From Rotaria sordida (lineage: Eukaryota; Rotifera; Eurotatoria; Philodinida; Philodinidae), in the NCBI GenBank assembly GCA_905250125.1, contig CAJNOL010000159.1:1-64000 (forward strand): 64,000 nucleotides of DNA. The letters are read 5' to 3'. Below the pieces are notes generated by a model. The model was not told the origin of the DNA and did not search any database. It was given only the letters and a program-made list of their open reading frames with translations. The position numbers and the translations under genes are program-made. Shown one piece after another: positions 11,766-21,672 of the stretch. How positions within the stretch are numbered: the first letter of the stretch is position 1; every line of letters begins with the position of its first letter.

Positions 11766-14700
11766 ATGACAACACCGTCAAAATCAGGTGGTGCGTTAAT
11801 CTTTTTTTGTTTTTCTTTGAATGTTCGAAGTTTTTTATTTAATTATTAATACTATTTTGTTACTTTATTATAATGATTTATATAATCAATTAGGTGAGAA
11901 ACGTGGTTCAATGTCGCTGGCTAGTAGTGAAGCTTCACTATTGACAGTGCCTGGTTCCACTCGTACACGTCGAATGTCAACAACAAAAGTAATTGACCAA
12001 CGTCCAAAACATTTAATGTTAGGTGATTTCGAATTAGCTAATGTTGTGTAAGTAGAAAAGAATTGATCTGAGAAAATTTGAAAAACAGATATAATTTATT
12101 TAATTATAGAGATTGTGAAGAATACGTACTATGCTGTAAATACAGTCCTATAGGAGATGTATTTGCTGTTGGCTTAGGTAATGGCACAATTAAAGTAAGC
12201 TTCAAAAATGTTGAATATTGATCTATGCTAAAGCTTTTCTTTCTTTATCACATGTTACTATCGGAATTATATAGATTCGAATAACTTTCATTGCTTTTAA
12301 CATAGAAGAAATGAGTAATTCATTGTATATCATTTGATATATAAATATGCAATGAAAGTAAATCTTTTTAAATTCTTATTTTTCAATTCTATAGCATTTA
12401 TTTTGAAAACTATTTATAAATTTCATATGTGAACAATGAATAAAGGCAAAAAAACAATCATAGATCTTATAATTTTCATAACGATAAAATATGTTGTGCA
12501 TCAGGCGTTCATGAATAATGCATGGATTAATAAGCCTATCTTAGTGTTTAGAGCAAAGAATTCTACTAATTTCTATGAGGTACTATTGAGCAATAGTCAA
12601 GGATCATTTCCGATCTGCCGAAAGAAAAAAAAATGTCAAATATAATAGAACTCTTTATTTTGTGGTACTCACATATATTATTGAATGGAACTTTTAAGCT
12701 TGCAACTCTCCTCGTCTCTTCATCACAGATCCTAGCTATCGAGGACAACAGGCGTCGGACTCTTTTCCTAGAATTCCTTAGCGACAAGAAAAGGCATTGA
12801 ATGATATTAACAAGACTTGGACTGTTCTAGAACATTCCAAAGTCTTCTTTGATATTTGAATGGCTAGAATATGTTTGTGGATATTCTAAACAGTGCAGTT
12901 TTTAATTTTTTGTGCAGATAAAAATTTATATTTAAGATGTGAAGGATCATGCGCGGTCATACGTTGATTTAGCATAGTTGTCATATGATCAACATAAAAA
13001 AAATGTGAACTAATCAAGTTATAAATTAATATTAGTGTTTCTGAATTTATCAAGATATATTATAGTATGTTGAGACATGCTATTGATATAACAGACTTAT
13101 TTGCCAGTTAAATCAATGGTGAGAATAATAATAATAATAATGTTAAATCAAACAACAACTAGAGTGCTAGTAAAAAAATAGAAAAAAATTCTGCTCGAAA
13201 TGCATCATATTTTGCATTAGTATAATGATGCTAAAGAACACACGTGAGTTGCACGTTTTAACTCCAAAAAGGACTAAACTAACAATCTTCTTGTTACACA
13301 TTTAAAAAAATGAAACTATTTTCACAACTAATTAAAGAGTAAAAATGATTCTCGTTTTATCAAACAGAAATCATTTTCTAATCTCAATGGATATACCCAG
13401 AAAAATAATTTTTTTTCACAGTCTGTTAAAATTATAAAATATTCTTATGATTTTTATCATTTTTATTAATATTTCCGTACAATTCATCAATTATTTATAT
13501 CGTTTGCTAATCAACTTGTCATCGAGAACAACTATTTTCATATTCATTTTTATAATATAATTATTTTACTACCGACAAATAGGAAATATCTGTAATAATA
13601 TACTTGAACAAAGGAAAAAGAAAACAAATATTGTTTTAACACACTTAAAAATCAAATTATATATTCAAAGTATACCTAAAAAAAGTTTATTTGCAGAAGA
13701 ATTTCTAAATTTTATTTCTAAAGATAAGTGATTTATACGAGGATTATATTTTATTTCGTATCTTTTGCAGGTCTATTCAAAAGCAGGCCAATTTCAATAT
13801 GTTCTTACTGATGATGATACAAAAACACGACGTAAATAAGAAAACACTGTTTTAACAATTGACATTTATTTTTAAATGAAACTTTCCTTATTTATTTAGG
13901 TTATCCAGTAACATGTCTTAAATTTTATGGAAACAAAGACGATGCAAAAATAGATCATCAAAAAATGTTAGCTGCTACTTGTAAGTGTAGTTTCTAATAC
14001 AAAACAAGAAGTTTATTGTGTTGAAAATAATTTTTATTTTCTATAGATACAGCTGGTTATGTTAAAGTTTGGCATTATCCAACTCAACAATGTGTTTTTA
14101 CATTCGATGAAAAAGATCGACAACCATTAGCACTTGATTTTAATTATAATTATACACGTTTATATGTTGCTGGTAAAATATTTTCTTAGAAAAAAAAATG
14201 ACACACTTGTTTTTATATTTCTTTTGTTTTTTTTTTTCTTTGAAATTAGGTAGTGATTGTGTAATTAATTGCTATGATTTTAGTGCGAAAAAATTACTTC
14301 GCAAATTACAAGCATCGTAAGTTTTTTGTTCTTTGATTAACACATTGAATTTTGTGATTGAAATAAAATAAAATAAAATAAAATAGAGAAAGTCGAGAAA
14401 ATATGGATGGTCATAAAAATCGTATACATGCTATTCGTTCACATCCAGCTATGGAAACTGTTTTTCTTACGGGTGGTTGGGATGAAACGATTCATTATTG
14501 GGATGAACGTGCACCACATTCACAAAAACATTTTGCTGGTCCACATTTATGTGGTGATGCGTTGGATATTATTGCTGAACATCAAGTTATTTTAACTGGA
14601 TCATGGAGAAAAAATTCAACATTACAAGTATGAAAGGATAAAAAGAAAAAAAGTATTTATGTTTATTAAATTATATATAGATTTGGGATTTTTCGACAGG

Positions 14701-15085
14701 TGAATTAATTAAAGATGCTTTTCAAAATAATGCAACTTCTATGGTAAATTATATTTGAATTATATTATTGTTTTATTCGTTTTTTTTTTGTAGCTTTATT
14801 GTACAAAATTCTCTCCGAAAGAATATATTTTATGTGCTGGAAATGATAAGAATGAAGCAATTATTTATGATTATTCAATATTACAGGTAAATGATATAAT
14901 ATTTAGAAAAAATTTAAATTGATTTTTTCTTTTTTCATCTTTTGGAAAATGAATAGATGGTTGGTGGTATAACAGATCTTGAAAATGCTGTTTATTGTGC
15001 TGATACAGATGTAAATCGACCAAATATGATTGTTGGTTCAGCAAAAAATATTTTTATTGTCAATGATAAATCTCGACATAGATAA
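11766..15085 (+). CDS. WD40-repeat protein, 11 exons
   Basis: Exons: 11766-11787, 11894-12047, 12110-12194, 13771-13831, 13900-13980, 14047-14172, 14250-14316, 14387-14627, 14681-14743, 14794-14886, 14957-15085. All phases agree, giving about 373 residues. A Ser/Thr/Arg-rich N-terminus is followed by WD-type repeats. These show as CCKYSPIGDVFAVGLGNGTIKVY, AATYTAGYVKVWHYP, AGSDCVINCYDF, HKNRIHAIRSHP...LTGGWDETIHYWDER, GSWRKNSTLQIWDFSTG and CAGNDKNEAIIYDYS. These make at least six blades, enough for one beta-propeller. Such proteins act as scaffolds; the subfamily is not recognised and no function is assigned. Intron 3 (12195-13770) is unusually long and contains a dispersed repeat. A possible alternative first exon lies at 10969. 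Confidence 0.85.
12195..13770. other. Long repeat-bearing intron 3 of the WD40 gene
   Basis: This intron is 1576 bp in a gene whose other introns are mostly 50-110 bp. It contains the dispersed repeat at 12885-13055 and a short ATA/AAT microsatellite near 13125-13142. No coding relic is recognised. Confidence 0.5.
12885..13055 (+). repeat. Dispersed repeat, copy 1
   Basis: This segment matches the reverse complement of about 31310-31485 over some 150 bp. Shared blocks include GCAGATAAAAATTTATATTT plus AAGATGT, then AGTTGTCATATGATCAACAT, then ATCAAGTTATA. The flanks do not match, so it is a bounded mobile or transposed repeat. The two copies have diverged by small substitutions and indels. 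It lies in intron 3 of the WD40 gene. Confidence 0.75.
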
Positions 15086-16073
15086 ACAAATAACATTATG
15101 TATTTTCTCAACTCTATTTAAAATGTGTGTGTGTTTCTATTTTTGAGTGCATTGTTTTCTATTCTTTGACAAATCATAATAACCAATCATTTGAATACGC
15201 CAAAAAGAAAAAAGCTGGAATTCTACAGTAACTTTATAATAAAACGAAACGTAAAATAAATGCAAAATTCTATGAAAAATTATCAATATGAAGTATTGTA
15301 TTTTCTTAATTCATGATAAAGTCTTTCTTGATTTCGAATTCTTATCAATGATAGATAAGGAAAATGATCAATGAGACAAATTAAAAAAAAACTTATATTA
15401 TTTTTCTATCTTTACAGTAAAGTTTTTGTCATTGAGAGATCGATAAGTTTTATAAAGCAATACAATTGTGGATGTGAGTGTTGTCGAGAGGGAAACAACA
15501 GAGACCTCAGTCTTGAAGTCTTATGAAATCTTAAGCAGTATTTTGAAACTCTTGAGCTATAGCTTTTAATATATGTTGAAGTCTCTTAAAGTCTGCTGTT
15601 TCCTCCCTCGGATGATGAGAGTACGGGCATGTGTTGAGAAAAAACGGTACCCACATCCAACTCCACTAAAATATTTGGCTTTTGTTCGTTGTGTTCAATA
15701 AAAATATAATCGTTTTCAGATACAATATCGTCAATAATAAATAAATTTTTCTTTATTCAGACTTCACTAATCGAACGAATGTTCGGTAATGAATCAATCG
15801 GAAGGAAGTAGAAAAATTTTTTAAATAAATCTTTCTAACAAGCAATCAAATAATACATATTGTATTTATCAAAATAAAATTTAATTGAAGTGATAGTTGA
15901 TGTAAAAGAGTATCAAAATGATTTTGCAATGACAAACGTCTACTCAATGAAAATAAATTATTTACTATATAGATAATAATAAAAATTAATATTAGTAACG
16001 ATTGTTTAAAAATATATATTTCGACAAAAGAAAAGCGCAAAAAATCGTTAGAATTATCATAGATGATATAAAT
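15086..16073. other. Spacer between the WD40 and Kv channel genes
   Basis: An AATAAA at 15238-15243 is a plausible poly(A) signal of the WD40 gene. The rest holds an inverted repeat (15484-15611, listed separately) and AT-rich sequence up to the Kv start. No gene is seen. Confidence 0.45.
15484..15611. repeat. Short imperfect inverted repeat
   Basis: CGAGAGGGAAACAACAGAGA at the left end pairs imperfectly with TCTGCTGTTTCCTCCCTCG at the right end. Weaker pairing continues inward (AGTCTTGAAGTC against GAAGTCTCTTAAAG). It resembles a small foldback or MITE remnant. No target-site duplication is evident. Confidence 0.55.
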
Positions 16074-18994
16074 ATGACTAGTAATAATTTAATTGAATTC
16101 AATTGTCTTGGTACTATCTTTCTCATTCGAGAAACTTCTCTTAATCGTTTTCCAAATACTCTTCTTGGTTATATTTATATTAATATTTCAAAAAAAATAA
16201 CGATTCATCATTGTTTTTTTTCCTCTCCTATCTAGGTGATCCAAAACGTCGTGGTTCTTTGTATAACAAAGTAAAACAACAATATATTATTGATCGACAT
16301 ATTGTTTCTTTTGAAGCAATTATTAATTATTATGAAACAGGTCAATTAATTGCACCTACAATTTATGAACCAATTATTTTTTTTGAAGAACTTAAATATT
16401 TTCAATTAGATGATGAAACAATTCAACATTTTTATAATAGTGAAATACATGAAGAATTTATTGATCATCAACGTATTGTACCATCAAATCGTATTTTACG
16501 AGCTATTTGGATTTCATTAGAATATAATGATTATTCATTCATTACACAAATAGTACAAATCTTATTAAAATAAATAAATAATAATTTTTCTCGAATATGT
16601 CTTTAGATTCAATTAATTTGTTTAATTATTTCTTTACTCTATTGTTTTAATATTTCAATTGAACTTCTTCCACAATTATCAAGAGAAAAAGTTATCTGTT
16701 ATAAATCATCTACTAATCATCATCATTTAACTAATTGTAATAATATATTTTTTGATTTTCGTCCATCAAAAATTGCAGGTCAATGGATTCTTAAAATTGA
16801 ACAACGTTTGTTATTAATGTAATGATTTTATTCTCAATTGATCATTTGTTTTTCTTTTTCTTTTTCTTTTTTTGAAGTATGTACTATTTTTATTACATTG
16901 GAATATATTCTTCGTTTTCTAACATCACCTCATAAATGGCTAACATTAATTTTATTAATAAATATATGTGATTTATTTACATTATTTGTTAGTTGGATTT
17001 ATTTAATATTAATTAATATGAATATATCAAATAATGATAAACAAGATTCATTTTTTTATATAAAATTATTTCAATATTTAATGCTTTTACGTTTATTTCG
17101 ATTTTTTCGTCTTTGTCGTTATGTTAAATCATTACGAATACTTTTTTATGGAATTCAAAATGCATTTAAATATATTTTATCTATTGGTTTTATAATACTA
17201 TTTTTTGTATTTACATTTGGTGTTATTATACAAATTATTGAAAAAAATTGGGATCATGCTTATGTAACACGTCTTGAAGATTTATTTAATATTGTTACTA
17301 TATCAACAATAACTGTTGGTGATGCTAAACGTGTACCATTGTCACCAAACGGAAAAATTCTTTGTTCATTTCTTGCTGGAATAGGTAATTCAATTCATAC
17401 ACAGTGTCACTCAAAATTGATCATGCATATTATTGATCGTGTTGTTTTTCTAATATCTTAAGATGATATCAACATACAGTGTTGTGGTTTTCACTAAAAT
17501 TTAGTCTTGTTTTCATAGTCTATCAGCTCATTGTGTCAAATATTTACTAACTTCCTCCCCCTTCCCACATATTAGAAGAATCGCGTCTTGTAAAAAAAAC
17601 TCTTTGTTTAAATCTGTTTAACCTTTTGTTTTTTCATTGAAATATATCTTTTTTTTCTTCGGAGAAAGAAAAACGCTATTGTCAGCTAGAGTGAAAACGA
17701 GAGAACTATGTATAAATGGTGCAAGAAGGAAAGAGCGATTAAGGGTGTTCCCTCCCTCCTTTTTTGGCCATTTCTGGTCCTCGAAGAGAGTACAATCAAT
17801 TCTCTTTGAGAACTAGAAATGGCCAAAAAGCGGCGATGAGATGCCCTTAATATTAAACTCCATTTGTATCAACAGTGATATACATCTAGTGAATATATAA
17901 AATACGAAGGAACAACATCGTACACTCTTTTGTGATGATGAAGATTCAAATTTTGATAATTAAGACAGTTGTAACGATGAAACATACGTTGAAATTACTA
18001 AGACAATTGATGAGTATGAAAATAAATTACTATAGGTTTATCGACATATTATCTATTGGAATCTAAAAACGGTAATGAAGCAAAAGAATATAATGAAAAG
18101 AAAGCGATAGTTCAAAAAAAAAAAGAGTTCACATTTATTGTTACACGTCTTCAATCACAACAAAATGAAATAGATCAGTTTATGAGAAAGTAAAATTCAA
18201 CTGTAGTTCTTTTTCTTTGTATTCTTACTGCGTATTTGAAACATAATCATAGTGAACTAACTAAAATGTAAGAAGAATATGGGATCTTTTATGGATAGGA
18301 GTTCATATTAGAAGATCCAGGGTCTGTTATGATGTGGAAGGCGGGAAATATGCAAGATTAGAAAGATACTAAAAATGGTGTACTTTGATATTTCTCAAAA
18401 TTGATCATATACCACAAGCAAACATATAAAGACATGTTAGGATTAAAATCTCGTATTTCATCTTTTTAAACGAGAAGTTGCATTTTCTACAATGTCTTGA
18501 CTAAAAAGCAAATGAAATTTCTTTAGAACGTTTTTCAAATGTGTCTTCCTGCTAAAAAGAACTAAATACGAAATATAATATTTAGCCATTTTTGCTTGTG
18601 GTGTATGATCTTTTTTTCTTGAGCAATATTGAAGTACGTCATGTTTAGTATTTCTAGTTTAGTATCGTGAATATATGACATCGTGAGAGGATAAACTATA
18701 AAAATAGAACTACATTTTAGCAAAAATTGTAACTCTATGTATTGAAATTATCTTGAAATATTAGAAAAAAAAACAAGACGATCTATTAGGTTTATGATAA
18801 ATTTTGAATGCTTTTACATGATCAAAAATAATAAATAATGATCTTCGTTTTTTGAAGGACTAATTGGAATTGCTTTGCCAATACCTTCTATCTATCGACA
18901 ATTTCAATCAATTTATCGATTAGAAAATATGGATAAAAGATTTATTATTCCTGAATATGTTTATTCGAATGAAAATCTAGTTAAAAACCAATGA
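16074..18994 (+). CDS. Kv1-like voltage-gated potassium channel subunit with non-canonical filter, 5 exons
   Basis: Exons: 16074-16167, 16236-16552, 16607-16805, 16878-17384, 18858-18994; phases agree, about 417 residues. The T1 tetramerisation domain is Kv1-like (NTLLGDPKRRGSLYNK, DRHIVSFEAIINYYETG). S1 to S3 are recognisable (S2 IEQLCTIFITLEYILRF, S3 with NICDL). S4 is LLRLFRFFRLCRYVKSLRIL with R275, R278, R281 and R284. S6 lies in the last exon (GLIGIALPIP, Kv1 has IALPVPV). Two features are odd. The filter TVGYGD is replaced by TVGDAK (349-354), and the pore-helix WW is absent. Measured against Kv1, the first two S4 arginines are Q and M. The frame is open throughout and splice sites are intact. 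It may be a non-conducting or modulatory subunit, or a gene decaying slowly. Cytoplasmic tails are short. Confidence 0.88.
17739..17850. mobile_element. Small palindromic MITE flanked by TTAA
   Basis: TTAA at 17739-17742 and 17847-17850 bracket an inverted repeat. The left arm reads GGGTGTTCCCTCC...TTTTTGGCCATTTCTGG; the right arm, reverse-complemented, reads GGGCATCTCATCG...TTTTTGGCCATTTCTAG. The arms run about 50 bp with a loop of some 12 bp. The TTAA flanks suggest a piggyBac-type target preference, but the termini do not clearly match known piggyBac ends. A two-base TA duplication is equally possible. Confidence 0.6.
17934..18193 (+). pseudogene. Coding-like relic inside Kv intron 4
   Basis: Two adjacent stretches on the plus strand have coding-like composition: DSCNDETYVEITKTIDEYEN, and after a frame break LESKNGNEAKEYNEKKAIVQ continuing KKKEFTFIVTRLQSQQNEID to a stop at 18191-18193. 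The second part has the charge pattern of a coiled coil. Stops interrupt the first. No family is recognised. It may be a fragment of a duplicated host gene or an unused exon. Confidence 0.3.
18357..18659. repeat. 0.3-kb palindromic element in Kv intron 4
   Basis: The left arm (GTACTTTGATATTTCTCAA, GATCATATACCACAAGCAAA) is matched by the reverse complement of the right arm (GTACTTCAATATTGCTCAAG, GATCATACACCACAAGCAAA). Arms of at least 75 bp are clear, with weaker pairing further in. It has no coding content and resembles the other foldback elements of the window in form, not in sequence. Confidence 0.75.
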
Positions 18995-21672
18995 TGACAA
19001 CAATAATGCTACTTACAAAAAGGATAAAAATGTTTATTTTAAAGATAAATAAATAATAAAAGTTCTTTGAATTGTTATTACATACGTACAAAAAGATATT
19101 CTCAAGTGTAACATCCATAATAATAAAAAAAACACTGAACGATTATCAGCAAATTGAATGCACTTTTTCTTAAGCTTTCCATGAGTATAAACTTCCAATT
19201 CAAGAAATACGAGCAGTTTTCGACCGAAACTAGAAAAATCTGACCACCGGATTACTGCTTCCAAGTTCCTATCATTATTTCAGTCGGAAACAGCGTCTTT
19301 ACGGCAAGAACCTGTTGAAAATTCACAGATTCGAGCGCCAAAATCATTGATCTGAGCTCGTAAGAAAGCAAAGAACAAAACAAAAATAGCATGTGATTGT
19401 TTGCGAATGTTGACCGTTTAGCAAAAAACGGATATCTTTGCCTAACTATATCATATAAAAAAATAGTCTCTAGGAAGAGAATGAAATACTGCATAATAAT
19501 TGCAATCATAAGTACTATAATTTATGCCGCCAATATGATCAATGAGTAGATGATACACAGAAAAATTGATACAATAAATATTAAATGATCTGAAAAATTT
19601 GTGTTTTTCTAGTTCTGATCTTAATCTCGTAATTTTGACCTTACTTATGAACCGCAGCAACTTCCTTTCATATTTTATATAATTCTTTGAATACATACAA
19701 AACTGATATGAATGCTTTTGATTCGATAGTAGTATAAACATTCTTTTATCTACATGTATCAGAACGGACGAATACATAAGAAAATACAAAGTCTACATTG
19801 CACTAAGAAAAAAAAAATTCTATACAACTATTTTTCAAAAACTGCAGGCTTCAAAATTGAAATCATTTGTCAGATCTCAACTGATATTACTCAAATATGA
19901 TCATCAAAATATAACCATTAAATTAGTAGATAGTATTACTTGAATGATGAGTAATTAATGAAAGACAGAATGTAATGAAATTGATAATTTTATGTATTAT
20001 CTTGACGAAATAAAATGAATCAAACAAAGTTTTATTCATATTGTGTTCAATTTGTTAAAATAGAAATTAATATAACGATTCTTATTTATGAATTATTCAA
20101 AATCATATCATTCATAACAGATTACATATAAATAAATAATCACAACACATCTTTTCTCTATATGACTTAATTATAGAACGTTTATATAGCATTTTATTCC
20201 TCAATCGAATAAAAAAAACCAGTTTTCCATTGAAATTATGTTTTAAAATTAATTATGCCAGCTGTACATAAAGATTTTTATCACCAAAAAAATGAACTTT
20301 TCGTTGTTATCTTACAACACATCAATTATCATAAATTTCATTTTAATTATATCGATCTTTTCTTCTTATCTCAGTTGGAATTCTCTTATGTTTTTATTTT
20401 CAATTCAATTCATATAGATCTAAAACTATGCAAGACGAACAAATTGAAAATTTTCTATCGTTTTATATCCTAATACAAGAGAATGCATCAACATTTCTCT
20501 GTCTCTCTCTCTCGCTCTCTCTTTCTCGATCAATTTATTTTTAACACACTTATTGAGTCAACACTAGTAGAACAAATAACATAACTGTTTCATAAAAGAT
20601 TCGTTGGCAAATGAAACCAAAATCAATTTAGTCAAACAATATTCAATTGATTATATCTGTAAAAGTAAAAGAAAATACTAATACTGTAATTATTTGTCGA
20701 CTATCCATCATTAATAACAGACAGCAAAAGAAAAGCTACAGAAGAATTTTGCTCTTTTGTGTAACGAGTTTTGTATATATGCGTGTTGTTTCACATGTGT
20801 ATCGTAATGATCTTCGAGCAAATGTCAATGTCCACCACGACTATCAAGTTGTGTCAATAATGAGCGACATGTTTTGTACAATCTTTCTATTAAACAAAAA
20901 AAAAAAAGAGAAAGACAATCAAGTCACCTCTTCTTTTGTGAATCATCACAAGATTATTGCGCAAATGTCTATTTGTAGTCCGAAGAAAAAGATGAAACAA
21001 GAATTAATCTCTATCGTGTATGTGTGTAGGTGATGATCGAATTGATTATGAATGTGGCAAAAGTAAAACAAACAAACAAACATGATCATCGTGTTGGTCT
21101 GGTGAACATACACGCGTGCCCTATCAATCATTTATCTTTATTTCTTTTTCTTCTTCTTCTTCTTTTTTTTCCTCATTCGCATTTTCGGAATGGAATTTGA
21201 TTGGTAGCCGATAAGCTTTTACACTCTAATTACTTCGTGTGGGTAAGATATAGTGAAAGCGCGCAAGCTCGCACGAGCCTGCGCGTATATGAATCAAGAA
21301 GATGAGACGTTATGTTGTTCCAAGATGGTATGCATTTCAAACGACGATAGATAACGATTATTCTCGAACGAGCCAAAAAAAAAAATAAGAAAAAAAACTG
21401 GCATCAACAACATGACACATACTCAATGGAATTTTAGTTCTACGTGATCACATAGAATATAGAATCGAATAAGGCACAATCATTTTCTTATTTTTGTATT
21501 TTAGTTTTTCTCTTTTTTTTTTCAATGTTATATTAAGATGGATAATTGGTAAGATATTAATGGATATATTTCGACATTTTTTGAATTAGTATTAAGTTTT
21601 CTTCATACATGATAATCATCCTAACATTCATGAAATTATTTTAGATTACTTATATATGTATGTACATCATCG
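18995..21672. other. Intergenic/5' region upstream of the Vestigial-like gene
   Basis: This 2.7-kb stretch has no recognised gene. It contains a CT-rich microsatellite at about 20498-20530 and a locally GC-rich hairpin at 21259-21286. Open frames (for example 20647-21033) look non-coding. Long upstream DNA is common at developmental regulators such as the VGLL gene that follows, so enhancers may lie here; that is inference. Confidence 0.45.
21259..21286. promoter_or_regulatory. GC-rich hairpin upstream of the VGLL gene
   Basis: GCGCGCAAGCTCG is followed by two bases and CGAGCCTGCGCGT, an inverted repeat with 11 of 13 pairs. It stands out sharply in DNA of about 25% GC and lies about 390 bp upstream of the start codon. 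It could be a promoter element or a transcribed hairpin; no factor is assignable. Confidence 0.4.

Larger units (their letters stand above)
17385..18857. other. Long intron 4 of the Kv gene with nested elements
   Basis: This 1473-bp intron separates the pore exon from the S6 exon. It contains a TTAA-flanked palindrome, a coding-like relic and a larger palindrome, each listed separately. Insertion of these elements explains its length, since the other introns here are 54-72 bp. Confidence 0.7.

Noticed and set aside
16838-16877. Open start of the Kv pore exon upstream of 16878 as a separate gene start
   Set aside because: The preceding Phe/Ser-rich translation is intron polypyrimidine tract; the exon joins 16805 in phase 1 to give the conserved S2 sequence.
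20647-21033. 128-residue open frame upstream of the VGLL gene
   Set aside because: It runs through a poly-A/AG tract, has no domain, no splice partners and residue composition typical of random AT-rich DNA.
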